Shown: piece by piece, positions 7,350-15,713 of the stretch
Position numbering within the stretch: the first letter of the stretch is position 1
How the letters are laid out: every line of letters starts with the position of its first letter
Virus record (IMG/VR): IMGVR_UViG_3300037502_002272
Coordinates: 1 to 34,440 of that record
DNA length: 34,440 nucleotides
Source: a virus
Reading direction: 5' to 3' (one strand)
Program-made: the position numbers and the translations under genes
Notes under the pieces: generated by a model
The model's input: only the letters and a program-made list of their open reading frames with translations
What the model was told of the DNA's origin: nothing
Database searches by the model: none

Positions 7350-8278
7350 CCGCTGTCGTCACCGGCGGAATGGGCTTCATCGGCTCGCACCTGGTCGACC
7401 GGCTCCTGCTCGAGGGCATGGACGTCCTGATTGTCGACGACTGCCGGTCCACTCGGCAGCGGGCCAGCGAGCTGTGGCCAGGTGAGGAACGCGTCAAGCT
7501 GCTGATGGCGGACTGCCGCGAGGTTGTCCTGCCGGTCAAGGCGGACGTCGTGTTCCATTTGGCGTCCCCTGTCGGGCCTGTCGGGGTGTTGAACCGCGCC
7601 GGCCGTATCACGCCGGAGGTTGTCGACGGCTCCCTGGCGGCTGCCCGGTGGGCGGTGCGGGACGCCTGCCCCATGATCGACGTGTCCACGTCGGAGGTGT
7701 ACGGCGGCGGCGACCAGGGGCTGTGCGCCGAGTCGATGCCGCGGATCGTGGAGGCCGGTGCCTGGGCGCGCCTGGAGTATCAGACGGCGAAGCTCGCGGC
7801 AGAGGTGATGCTGGTGAACATGCCGGACGTCGACGTCCGCATCATTCGCCCGTTCAACGTGGCCGGCCCACGGCAGTCCTCCGCCGGCGGCTTCGTTCTC
7901 CCCCGACTGGTCGAGCAGGCCCTGACCGGGAACCCGTTGACGGTCTACACGCCAGGGACGCAGCGCCGCGCCTTGACGCACGTTCTCGACATCGTGGACG
8001 GCATTTGGCTGGCTTGGCGTAAGGGCGAGGCGAACCGGGATTACAACCTGGGGAACCCGGGCAACACCTGCTCGATGATGGCGCTGGCGCAGGAGGTCGC
8101 TGACTATGTCGGCGGCGCTGACGTTCAGGTTGTCGACCCGGTGGGCCTGCATGGGCCGGAGTTCCGGGAGGCGGCGGAGAAGTTCCCTGACGCCACGAGG
8201 GCGATGACGGAGCTGGGCTGGCGGCCGTCGAGGTCGCGGGCCGACATTATCGCTGACACGGTGGAGTGGGCGCGATGA
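7346..8278 (+). CDS. NAD-dependent sugar epimerase/dehydratase (extended SDR)
   Basis: A protein of 310 residues. The NAD-binding Rossmann motif GGMGFIG is at 7-13, with the acidic residues D31/D32 after the second strand. The catalytic triad is complete: S114/T115 in DVSTSEVYG, Y145 and K149 in YQTAK. RPFNVAGPRQ and the downstream substrate loop are typical of nucleotide-sugar epimerases and dehydratases. The GTG start overlaps the glycosyltransferase stop, and its own stop overlaps the next start, so the three genes form one translational unit. The exact sugar product cannot be read from the sequence; a modified NDP-hexose for the flanking transferases is the natural inference. Confidence 0.88.
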   Translation: MTAVVTGGMGFIGSHLVDRLLLEGMDVLIVDDCRSTRQRASELWPGEERVKLLMADCREVVLPVKADVVFHLASPVGPVGVLNRAGRITPEVVDGSLAAARWAVRDACPMIDVSTSEVYGGGDQGLCAESMPRIVEAGAWARLEYQTAKLAAEVMLVNMPDVDVRIIRPFNVAGPRQSSAGGFVLPRLVEQALTGNPLTVYTPGTQRRALTHVLDIVDGIWLAWRKGEANRDYNLGNPGNTCSMMALAQEVADYVGGADVQVVDPVGLHGPEFREAAEKFPDATRAMTELGWRPSRSRADIIADTVEWAR

Positions 8279-8934
8279 TCCCGGTGATCGGGGTGCCGGT
8301 GCTGAACCGCGGCGACCTGGCCGAGCGCATGCTGGAGTCGGTCGACGTCGACACAGCCGAGACCCTGGTGATTCTCAATGGGGAACCGGACGACACACGC
8401 GCCATGCTGCGGGGCCGCCTGGTCACCTACATTGACCCGGGCTTCAACCTGGGCGTGGCGGCCTCCTGGAATCTGATTATTCGGGCGAGGCCGTCGGCCC
8501 CGTGGTGGCTGATTGTGAACGCCGACATCGAGTTTGGTGCCGGCGATCTGGCGCGCCTGGTGGAGGCGATGTCGGACCCGGCCGCGAAACTGGCGTGCCT
8601 GTACGAGTTCGGGGCGTTCGCGATCAATCAGGCCGCGGTCGACCAGGTCGGCTGGTTCGATGAGAACTTCCACCCCATCTATTTCGAGGACAACGATTAT
8701 CGGCGGCGCTGTCAGCTCGCTGGCGTCCCTGTGGTGAATTTGATTAGCCGCACTCGGCATGACAATTCGTCGACGATTGCGAGCGGGTTCGCTGCACATA
8801 ATGCGCGCACGTTCCCTCGGAACTTGGATTACTACGTCGCCAAATGGGGCGGCCCACCGAACCACGAGACCGTGACGGCCCCTGGAACGCCCGTGCTGGA
8901 CCGCAGACGGCTTGTCGACAACGCTTGGACATAG
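8275..8934 (+). CDS. GT2-like (GT-A) glycosyltransferase
   Basis: A protein of 219 residues from the ATG that overlaps the epimerase stop (ATGA). It opens with IPVIGVPVLNR, the first strand of GT-A enzymes, then has a GFNLGVAASWN motif and VNADIEF, where N82-A83-D84 fills the place of the metal-binding DXD. A later FDENFHPIYFEDNDYRRR segment resembles the acceptor-side motif of rhamnosyl- and galactosyl-type GT2 enzymes. It is short for the family but the core is intact. An in-frame GTG at 8266 would add three residues. Together with the upstream transferase and epimerase it probably assembles or attaches a glycan. Confidence 0.82.
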   Translation: MIPVIGVPVLNRGDLAERMLESVDVDTAETLVILNGEPDDTRAMLRGRLVTYIDPGFNLGVAASWNLIIRARPSAPWWLIVNADIEFGAGDLARLVEAMSDPAAKLACLYEFGAFAINQAAVDQVGWFDENFHPIYFEDNDYRRRCQLAGVPVVNLISRTRHDNSSTIASGFAAHNARTFPRNLDYYVAKWGGPPNHETVTAPGTPVLDRRRLVDNAWT

Positions 8935-8943
8935 GAGACCCCC

Positions 8944-9570
8944 GTGGCGATTGCGAACGGCTACGCGACCCTGGCGCAGATAAAGAGCGCGCTACGGATT
9001 CCGTCTAACGACGCCACCGACGACACGCTGCTCGAGATGGCTGTCGAGTCGGCGTCCCGCCTCATCGACGCCTACTGCGGCAGGAATTTCATTGCGGGCG
9101 GCACCGCGCCCACGGTTCGGTATTTCAACACCGAGCACCCCTATGTCGTCCAGATCGACGACGCCCGCTCGATCACCTCGGTGCAGACGTCGACGGGCCT
9201 GGACGGCGTGTATGACACGACCTGGACTATCGGCACCGGCGGGTCGGGCGACGCCCAGCCCGAGCCGATCAACGACTACCTGGGCGGCATCGTGTGGCCG
9301 TTCACCAGGATCAGGGCCATCGGCGACTACACGTTCCCCACGGGCGCCGAGAACACGATCAAGGTGACGGCCGTCTACGGCTGGCCCAATATCCCGGTCA
9401 CGGTCACGCAGGCCACCATCCTGCAGTCCTCGAGAATCTTCAGTCGCTTGCAGAGCCCCCTAGGCGTTGCGGGCTTCGGCGACATGGGAATTATGCGCGT
9501 CAGCCGCGGCCTCGACCCGGACGTCGTGCAGCTGGTCGAGGGCTACCGCCGCGTCAACGGTGTCGCATGA
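8944..9570 (+). CDS. head-tail connector / adaptor (HK97 gp6-like)
   Basis: A protein of 208 residues from a GTG with AGGAG 7 nt upstream. The N-terminal helices (YATLAQIKSALRI, then DDTLLEMAVESASRLIDAYCGRNF) are the signature of gp6/gp15-type adaptor proteins that bind under the portal ring. The remainder is beta-rich and ends in a helical part with SRIFSRLQSPLG. It resumes the structural gene series after the sugar cassette. The next gene overlaps by ATGA. Confidence 0.8.
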   Translation: MAIANGYATLAQIKSALRIPSNDATDDTLLEMAVESASRLIDAYCGRNFIAGGTAPTVRYFNTEHPYVVQIDDARSITSVQTSTGLDGVYDTTWTIGTGGSGDAQPEPINDYLGGIVWPFTRIRAIGDYTFPTGAENTIKVTAVYGWPNIPVTVTQATILQSSRIFSRLQSPLGVAGFGDMGIMRVSRGLDPDVVQLVEGYRRVNGVA

Positions 9571-9977
9571 CGACCCTGACCAGCCTGCGGCAAGGCATTT
9601 CCACGAACCTGGCCACCATCCCCGGCCTACGGGCGCTGCCCTACATCCCCGACAATCCGCAGCCCCCCGTCGCCATTGTGATGCCGGGCCGCATCACCTA
9701 TGACACCGCGTTCGGTCGCGGCTCCGACGAATACCAGTTCACCGTCATGGTGATCGTCGGCCGCGTCGCCGACCGCAATTCACAGACCACGCTCGACGCC
9801 TACTGCGCCTCCTCAGGGAGCGCGTCGATCAAGGCGGCAATCGAGCGGGACCGCTACCTCGGCGGTTCCGCTTTTGATTGCCGGGTAACAGAAATGACCA
9901 ACCAGTCGCCTCTGGCGATTGGGGACGTCATCTATCACACGGCCGAGTTCTCGGTCACCGTCATTGCCGCCGGCTAA
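9567..9977 (+). CDS. tail terminator or tail-completion protein
   Basis: A protein of 136 residues, ATG overlapping the connector stop. It begins with a helix (LTSLRQGISTNLATIPGLR), followed by PPVAIVMPGRITYDTAFGRG and alternating beta strands. Size, fold pattern and position just before the major tail protein match the tail terminator/completion family of siphoviruses. A head-tail stopper is an alternative. The next gene lies 12 nt downstream with an AAGGAGAA ribosome site. Confidence 0.6.
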   Translation: MTTLTSLRQGISTNLATIPGLRALPYIPDNPQPPVAIVMPGRITYDTAFGRGSDEYQFTVMVIVGRVADRNSQTTLDAYCASSGSASIKAAIERDRYLGGSAFDCRVTEMTNQSPLAIGDVIYHTAEFSVTVIAAG

Positions 9978-9989
9978 GGAGAATCAGGA

Positions 9990-10418
9990 ATGGCAAAGTT
10001 CATCGGCAAGAATCTTCGGGTGAAGGTCGGCAGTACCGAGCTCACCTCCAGCATCGCAAGCGTCGAGGTCACCGAGACGGTTGACGAGATCGAGACCACC
10101 GCGTTCAACCAGGCGGCCCGCAGCCGCATTGCTGGTCTGAAGGACGCGTCCGTGACGATCAGCTTCCACGCAGGCTTTGAGACCAGCGAGGCGAACACGG
10201 TGCTGAACAGCGTGTTCGGCGGCACGACCAGCGTCGTCATTTACGCGGGCACGGCCACGAATGGCAGCGTCGCCGCAGCTGGCGCGCCGCTTTTCACCAT
10301 CCCCTGCTTGGTGTCGCAAGCCACCCCCGTGAACGGCCAGGTCGGTGACCTGACCACGTTCGACGTGACCTGGCCCGCTGTCGGCGAGATCACCCGGGCC
10401 ACCACCGGCACCTTCTAG
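9990..10418 (+). CDS. major tail (tube) protein
   Basis: A protein of 142 residues with AAGGAG upstream. It is mostly beta sheet: MAKFIGKNLRVKVGSTELTS, then VEVTETVDEIETTAFNQAARSR and DASVTISFHAGF, the pattern of short actinophage tube subunits. The position between the tail-completion gene and the frameshifted chaperones is diagnostic. It would polymerise around the tape measure protein to form the tail tube. Confidence 0.82.
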   Translation: MAKFIGKNLRVKVGSTELTSSIASVEVTETVDEIETTAFNQAARSRIAGLKDASVTISFHAGFETSEANTVLNSVFGGTTSVVIYAGTATNGSVAAAGAPLFTIPCLVSQATPVNGQVGDLTTFDVTWPAVGEITRATTGTF

Positions 10419-10432
10419 GTCAGGAGACCACC

Positions 10433-10714
10433 TTGCGCATCACGTTCCAGATCCAGTACGCCGACGGTACGGCGGCCGAGGCTACGGCCTCGGTCGCCGA
10501 CCAGGTGGCCTTTGAGCAGCAGAACGACCGCAGCATCGCCCGCCTGGCGGACGACTTCCGCCTCACGGACGCCTGCTGGCTTGCCTGGCACGCGCTCTAT
10601 CGCACCAGTAAGACCACGGCGTCGTTCGAGGCGTGGCTTGATTCAGTCGACAACGTGGAGATTGGCGAGTCCAAAATCGCCCCTTTGGAGGGGACGACAG
10701 CGCCCACTGGCTGA
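10433..10714 (+). CDS. tail assembly chaperone, short form (lambda G-like)
   Basis: A protein of 93 residues from a TTG, with AGGAG 7 nt upstream in the recurrent block GGAGACCACCTTGCGCAT. Sequence such as RSIARLADDFRLTDACWLAWHALYR followed by KTTASFEAWLDSVD is typical of siphovirus tail assembly chaperones, which bind the tape measure protein during tail building. A slippery heptamer near the end of the frame leads to a longer product. The major tail gene lies upstream; an HK97 gp10-like gene, then tape measure, follow. Confidence 0.85.
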   Translation: MRITFQIQYADGTAAEATASVADQVAFEQQNDRSIARLADDFRLTDACWLAWHALYRTSKTTASFEAWLDSVDNVEIGESKIAPLEGTTAPTG

Positions 10715-10839
10715 TAGTCCACCTGGCCTACGAGTTCGGTTTGGCGCCTTCGGTTGTGGCCGCGGAGTCGGACCGAATGATCTTCACGATGTCGCGGTAC
10801 CTGTCCTGGCGCGCCCAGCAGGTCAACAAGAGGGGCTAG
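10433..10839 (+). CDS. tail assembly chaperone, -1 frameshifted long form (lambda GT-like)
   Basis: A -1 slip at CCCTTTG (10681-10687) joins the first 85 residues to 50 residues of a second frame that runs to a TAG at 10837-10839, giving about 135 residues. The added part reads GGDDSAHWLIVHLAYEFGL and then MSRYLSWRAQQVNKRG, sequence of the kind found in the T domain of such chaperones. The second frame has no start codon or ribosome site of its own. Frameshifted chaperone pairs before the tape measure gene are a conserved feature of siphoviruses. Confidence 0.8.
10681..10687 (+). promoter_or_regulatory. -1 ribosomal slippery site CCCTTTG
   Basis: The zero-frame codons GCC CCT TTG give a perfect X-XXY-YYZ heptamer, C-CCT-TTG. 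The downstream -1 frame stays open for 50 codons. G-rich sequence (GGAGGGG) directly follows and may add to stalling. Confidence 0.8.
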
Positions 10840-10842
10840 GCC

Positions 10843-11364
10843 GTGGATTATTCGGTGCGCATCGAAGGAGCAGACGAAGCGCTTAAGGCCCTAAGGGTGC
10901 TCGAGCCTACCGTTGCTCGCGAAGTCGGCAAGGAAGTGTCGAAGATCGGCGCCGCTTTAGCAGCGGCTGTTCGTTCTGTTGCACCCACCGAGCCGCCTGT
11001 CTCCGGTTGGCGCGGAACGAGTGGCGCTTCAGGTTCCCGGGGTGGCGCCGGTTGGCCAGCGTGGTCCCAGGTTCAAGCCTCATCTACGCGTCGAGGAATG
11101 ACAGCTCGCGTGCGGACGTCGTCGAACCCGCCAGCCATTGCAAGCCTTGCTGAGTCTTTGGGGCGAGGTACGCGATGGAAGACTCGCGCTGGACTGAATC
11201 TGGTGGCATACGCCCGCACGCGATGGAGCCCAATCGTCAAGTCAGGTCGCAAAGAGGGCCGTGTGGCTCGAGCGGCCATTGCTCAGGAATACCCCGAGGC
11301 AATGCGCGACCTGCAAAAAGCAGTTGACAAAGCCGTTGAAGCAGTGAACCGGAGGATGCCCTAA
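10843..11364 (+). CDS. HK97 gp10-like neck/tail protein
   Basis: A protein of 173 residues from a GTG just 3 nt after the chaperone stop. The opening MDYSVRIEGADEALKALRVLE and the helix EVGKEVSKIGAALAAAVRSVAP are typical of the HK97 gp10 family, which in most genomes sits before the tail terminator. Here it lies between the chaperones and the tape measure, which is unusual. Its base composition is visibly less GC-rich and its codons differ from neighbours (more GCT, GTT, CGA and AAA). The end overlaps the tape measure ATG by one base. Role in head-tail joining or tail assembly is inferred from family only. Confidence 0.65.
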   Translation: MDYSVRIEGADEALKALRVLEPTVAREVGKEVSKIGAALAAAVRSVAPTEPPVSGWRGTSGASGSRGGAGWPAWSQVQASSTRRGMTARVRTSSNPPAIASLAESLGRGTRWKTRAGLNLVAYARTRWSPIVKSGRKEGRVARAAIAQEYPEAMRDLQKAVDKAVEAVNRRMP

Positions 11365-13256
11365 TGGCTGTTGCTGGGTCAGGCAAAGGCATCCAAATTG
11401 TAGTTGGGGCAGACTACAACGACCGCGACCTCAAGCGCGCCCAGCGCGACCTAGACCGACTCAAGCGCGAGGCCGCTCAGACGGCTACGCCAATGCAGAA
11501 ACTTGGCGGCACTATTCGTTCAAGCCTTGGCCCTGCCTTGGCGATGGCTGCTGCTGCCGCTGGCGCCCTCGCGATCAAGTTCGCGGTCGACGGTGTGCGG
11601 GCAGCTGCCGAAGAAGAAGCCGCCCTCATCAAACTGAGCACGGCCCTAGAGAACGTCGGCCAAAGTTTCGCTGAGGCTGAGGTCAACGACTTCATTGACG
11701 ACCTCCAGCGGGCGACTGGAGTCGCTGACGACGAACTCCGGCCAGCGTTCCAGCGCCTTGTCACCGCCACGCGCGACGCCGCCAAGGCGCAGGATCTGCT
11801 GACCCTCGCGCTAGACATCAGCGCCGGCACGGGCAAAAGCCTCGAGTCTGTCACCTTGGCCCTATCGAAGGCGGCGACTGGCCAGGCGTCGTCGCTGCGC
11901 CGCCTCGGCGTCCCCCTGTCCGACGCGGCGATCAAATCAGGCAACCTGAACGACATCACCGACGAGCTGTCCGAGTCCTTTAGTGGCCAGGCGTCAGCGG
12001 CTGCACAGACCTTCCAGGGACAGATCAAGCGCCTCGGCGTCGCCTTCGGTGAGCTGCAGGAGTCTTTCGGCAAGGGATTCCTCGACGCTCTCAGCGACAC
12101 GAATGGCGAGACCGACAGCCTCATGGCGTCAATCGAGGCCCTAGAGCCCGTGCTTTACGACTTGGGCGAGCAGCTGGGCACCATCGCGAAGGCCATGATT
12201 GACCTGGAGGAGAACACGGGAGCCGTGTCGGCCGTGTTCAAGGGCCTGGCCGACGTCACCGGGCCTGTCCTCGACGCCATCCTGTTCCTGTATCGAGTCA
12301 TCAGCCAGGGCGAAGACCCGCTCGAGGCTGCCAAGCAACAGTTCTTCGGATTGGGCGAGGGCCAAGAATCGGCCAGGCTAAGCGCACAGAACCTGAAAGA
12401 CTCGGTGCTGAACACGTCGGGTGCTATCGGCGAGCTTGACGACAGCACTCAGGAAGCTGCCGACCAGCTGAAGATCCTGAACGATGAAATGCAGGAGTTC
12501 TTCGGGTTCCTCGATGACCGCAGCGCGCTTCGCTCCTACGAGGACGCCGTCGACGACCTGCGCCAGTCGTTGAAGGAGAACGGCAAGACCTTCGACACCA
12601 ATACTGAGGCCGGCCGCGCGAACGAGGACGCCCTTGATGGCGTGTTCCAGAATGCGCTGAAGGTGGCCGAGGGTCAGGCCACGGCTGCTCAGAAGATCAA
12701 CACGATGAAGGATGCGGCCCGCGACGCCGCAGCGCAGTTGGACAAAACCAACATGAGCGACGCCGCCAAAGCTCGCCTGCTGGCTCCGTTCGACGACGCC
12801 ATCGCCAAGTTTGAGACGGCTTATACGAAGGTGGACAACCTCAAGCAGGCGATGGAACTGCTACCTCGTGACATTCCCATCAACGTGACAGTCAACACGA
12901 CCTACGTCGGCACACCGCCTCCTGGCGGATACAACACGGGCGCGACGAACGGCTCGGCCTATGGCGGCTATGTGGGTGGGCATGGCGGCTCGAGGGCGGA
13001 TGACGTGCCGGCGATGCTGTCGTCGGGTGAGTTCGTGATCCAGGCTCCGTCGGTTGCGAAGTTCGGGCGCGGCTTCTTCGCCGCGTTGAACCAAGGCGTG
13101 AACCCGCTGGCGGGGATGACGCCGGCGACGCTGCGCAGCGGCGGCGGGTTCCAGATCGGCACCATCAATGTGGCGTCCGCCCCTGGTGAGCGCGCTGAAA
13201 CGTCCCTCCCCCGCGCGCTTCGGCGGCAGGCTTTCCTGGCAGGTGCGAATGTCTGA
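11364..13256 (+). CDS. tape measure protein
   Basis: A protein of 630 residues that sets tail length and occupies the tail tube lumen. The N-terminus has a charged coiled coil (YNDRDLKRAQRDLDRLKREA), then a hydrophobic Ala-rich segment near 54-73 followed by a long helical region with LTLALDISAGTGKSLESV and ALSKAATGQASSLRRLGVP, the hallmark of phage tape measures. The C-terminal part is glycine-rich (YGGYVGGHGG) and ends with the SGEFVIQAPSVAKFGRGFF motif common in such proteins. At about 1.5 angstrom per residue it predicts a tail near 95 nm. It overlaps its neighbours by 1 and 8 nt. Confidence 0.9.
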   Translation: MAVAGSGKGIQIVVGADYNDRDLKRAQRDLDRLKREAAQTATPMQKLGGTIRSSLGPALAMAAAAAGALAIKFAVDGVRAAAEEEAALIKLSTALENVGQSFAEAEVNDFIDDLQRATGVADDELRPAFQRLVTATRDAAKAQDLLTLALDISAGTGKSLESVTLALSKAATGQASSLRRLGVPLSDAAIKSGNLNDITDELSESFSGQASAAAQTFQGQIKRLGVAFGELQESFGKGFLDALSDTNGETDSLMASIEALEPVLYDLGEQLGTIAKAMIDLEENTGAVSAVFKGLADVTGPVLDAILFLYRVISQGEDPLEAAKQQFFGLGEGQESARLSAQNLKDSVLNTSGAIGELDDSTQEAADQLKILNDEMQEFFGFLDDRSALRSYEDAVDDLRQSLKENGKTFDTNTEAGRANEDALDGVFQNALKVAEGQATAAQKINTMKDAARDAAAQLDKTNMSDAAKARLLAPFDDAIAKFETAYTKVDNLKQAMELLPRDIPINVTVNTTYVGTPPPGGYNTGATNGSAYGGYVGGHGGSRADDVPAMLSSGEFVIQAPSVAKFGRGFFAALNQGVNPLAGMTPATLRSGGGFQIGTINVASAPGERAETSLPRALRRQAFLAGANV

Positions 13257-13902
13257 GCAGTATCGCATCGGATCAACGGACGTCACGACGTACCTTCGCC
13301 ATTTGCAGATCATTGATGGTGCTATCGGCATTCCGCCGTTGCAGCAGGACGACTTCGTGGTGCCGGGCCGCACGGGTGTGATTGCGGCGCAGCCGTGGTG
13401 GGGGCCGCGTGTCGTCACCTTCGGTGGGATTGTGACGGGCACTAACCGCACCGCCTACCAGGCGAACCTGAAGGAGTTGGCGAAACTGGTTCACAATGCT
13501 GGCCGCACGTTCAATTTGCAGCGCACCCTGGCGACGGCCGGCACCCCGAGCACGCAGACGACGGTCGCGACGTCCCGCTACCTGGGCGGCCTCGAGCAGG
13601 TCGAGCAGGTCGCGCCGAACGTGGGCCGGGTGGCGTTTGATGTGCTCCTGCTGGACGGCTACTTCTACGATTCGTCGTCGACGGTGCTGGGCACGGTGAC
13701 GGCCACCGGAACGGTGACGGTCGGCGGTGACGCGCCGACGCAGAATGTGTCGTTGACGTATTCGATTGGGGAAGGCTCGCAGCGTATCCGCAACGCCGCC
13801 TACCCTGGCGTGGGCCGGTTGACTCTGAGGCCGGGAGCGAACGTGCTGACCGTGTCTGGTGGCGGCAACGTCGTGGTGTCCGCTAAGGCGGCGTGGCTGT
13901 AA
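13249..13902 (+). CDS. distal tail protein (Dit-like)
   Basis: A protein of 217 residues from the ATG that overlaps the tape measure stop by 8 nt. It is rich in beta strands; PGRTGVIAAQPWWGPRVVTF and the RYLGGLEQVEQ stretch resemble the N-terminal ring domain of Dit-type baseplate hub proteins, and the end (TLRPGANVLTVSGGGNV) matches the C-terminal galectin-like domain. The place directly after the tape measure supports this. It would form the ring linking tube and tip. Confidence 0.75.
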   Translation: MSEQYRIGSTDVTTYLRHLQIIDGAIGIPPLQQDDFVVPGRTGVIAAQPWWGPRVVTFGGIVTGTNRTAYQANLKELAKLVHNAGRTFNLQRTLATAGTPSTQTTVATSRYLGGLEQVEQVAPNVGRVAFDVLLLDGYFYDSSSTVLGTVTATGTVTVGGDAPTQNVSLTYSIGEGSQRIRNAAYPGVGRLTLRPGANVLTVSGGGNVVVSAKAAWL

Positions 13903-15713
13903 TGTCGCTGACCCTGCAGGTGTGGAACCCGAACAACCTGACGTACCTGGGCACCATCGACCAGGCGCTCGAGTCCGAGTTCATCGACGAGTTCAACGCC
14001 CCCGGTTTCGGGCAGGTGACGGTCCCGCTGAATTCGGCGGACGCGGACCTGTTGACGAAAGACGCGGTCGTGCGTGTTCTGTATGACGGGGCGGTCCGGT
14101 TCTCCTGGTTCGTGGAGACTCGTGAACGGACGCTGGCGGACACCGGTAACCAGTTGACGTTGACGGCTGCAGGCCGCGGACTGCTCGGATGGCTCGAGGA
14201 CGCCATCGTCTATCCGCAGGCCGGGCTGCAGGATTTCATCAGCGAAGAGCGCCCCTTCAACTATGCCGCGAAGGACGGCCCCTGGAAGTCATCGGGCAAT
14301 TACACGGCCGCGCAGGGCGTGACCTGGCGCTCAGACTCCACCGCCCGCGCGAAACTGCCAGTCCGGTGGAAAGACCCGTCCGCGCAATGGATCTGGAAAA
14401 CCAACCCCGAGCAGCTCGTCCAACGCGGCACCGTCAACTACTTTTGGCGACAGTTCACGTTGACGGAATCCAAGCGCATCAAGTTCTTCGCCTCATTCGA
14501 TAACGCCGGCGACGTGTACCTCGACGGCACCCTCATCATGTCAAGCAGCGACTTCGACCGTGAGGCCGCGTCGTTCAGCCAAATGGTGACGTTCACGACC
14601 CGCCTCGGTGTCGGCACGCACACGCTGGCGGCCAGGGTCCGTAACGACAAGCCGTGGACCGGGTATGACCTGGAGGTTGACAAGGACACCGACAAGGTGT
14701 CGGCACCGGATCACGGCCTGGCGAACGGTACTGAGGTCACGGTCGTGGAGAAGGACAAGGCTGACGGTCTCACCGTCGGCACTTCGTATTTCGTGCGCCA
14801 GAAGTCGGACAGCGATTTCAAGCTGGCGACGACGAACTCTGACTCCACCATCGTGAACGTCACGAAGAACGGCACCATCGACCTGCAGCTCAAGGCTGAC
14901 AACACGGCCGGTTTCATCCTCACCGGCATCGAACTGGACTCCTCCGGCAAGGAAACGTCCACGGTCGTGGTGCGCACCAATACGGCGTGGGAGGTGTCAG
15001 GGCAGGAGCCGTACCACCGGCCCGCCATGATCCTGCGGACCCTCATCACGGAGGCCGCGGACCGCAGGGTCTACCGCATGCAACGGTTCACGTTCGATTT
15101 CAACAACGGCAGCCCCAGCTCAGGCTCGTGGACGACCGAAGCCACGCTCAGTCTCAAGGTCGGCTCGGACCTGCTCACGGTGCTCGAGGACATGGTCGAC
15201 CTGGGGCACGACTTTTGGGTGAACCCGTCGACGCTGGAACTGAAAGCCTGGGAGTCCCGAGGCACCGACCGGTCCGACACGGTGCTGCTGGACACGGGCC
15301 TGAACCTGATGCGGTTCACGACCCGGGTGGAGCGGCCCATCAAGACGGTCGCCCTGGTGCGGTCGGCGGCTGGCTGGCTTCGCACCGCGAACGACGATCT
15401 GCGGCAGTCGAACGGCTGGCGCGAAACTTTCCTTGAGTACGGCAACATCAAGTCCGATGCGGTGGCCCGTCGGGCAGCGCAGCGGGTGCTGCGGCGCACC
15501 GGCAAGACTCAGGTCGTCGCCTCCGGTGTCGAGGTCGCGGTCGTTGACGGCGCTGTCCCGTACACGGATTTCACGGTGGGCGACGTCGTCGCGATCCCGA
15601 ACCCTGGCGGCGCTGCGTCGTGGAGTAAAGCCCGGGTGCTGTCCATTTCGTTGAAGGACGTCGGCGGCGGCGTGTCCTTTCAGCCGGAATTGGAGGTGCT
15701 GACTGATGCCTGA
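13902..15713 (+). CDS. tail-tip protein (Gp37/Tal-like) with beta-sandwich insert
   Basis: A protein of 603 residues from an ATG overlapping the previous TAA by one base. The N-terminal portion (SLTLQVWNPNNLTYLG, FIDEFNAPGFGQVTVPLN) and C-terminal portion (LLTVLEDMVDLGHDFWVN, VEVAVVDGAVPYTDFTVGDVV) are those of actinophage Gp37-like tail-tip proteins. Between roughly residues 120 and 350 lies an insertion; residues around 190-250 (RIKFFASFDNAGDVYLDGT and GVGTHTLAARVRN) resemble a PA14- or galactose-binding-type beta sandwich, suggesting glycan contact. The next gene overlaps by 8 nt. An in-frame GTG at 13893 is a less likely start. Confidence 0.75.
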   Translation: MSLTLQVWNPNNLTYLGTIDQALESEFIDEFNAPGFGQVTVPLNSADADLLTKDAVVRVLYDGAVRFSWFVETRERTLADTGNQLTLTAAGRGLLGWLEDAIVYPQAGLQDFISEERPFNYAAKDGPWKSSGNYTAAQGVTWRSDSTARAKLPVRWKDPSAQWIWKTNPEQLVQRGTVNYFWRQFTLTESKRIKFFASFDNAGDVYLDGTLIMSSSDFDREAASFSQMVTFTTRLGVGTHTLAARVRNDKPWTGYDLEVDKDTDKVSAPDHGLANGTEVTVVEKDKADGLTVGTSYFVRQKSDSDFKLATTNSDSTIVNVTKNGTIDLQLKADNTAGFILTGIELDSSGKETSTVVVRTNTAWEVSGQEPYHRPAMILRTLITEAADRRVYRMQRFTFDFNNGSPSSGSWTTEATLSLKVGSDLLTVLEDMVDLGHDFWVNPSTLELKAWESRGTDRSDTVLLDTGLNLMRFTTRVERPIKTVALVRSAAGWLRTANDDLRQSNGWRETFLEYGNIKSDAVARRAAQRVLRRTGKTQVVASGVEVAVVDGAVPYTDFTVGDVVAIPNPGGAASWSKARVLSISLKDVGGGVSFQPELEVLTDA

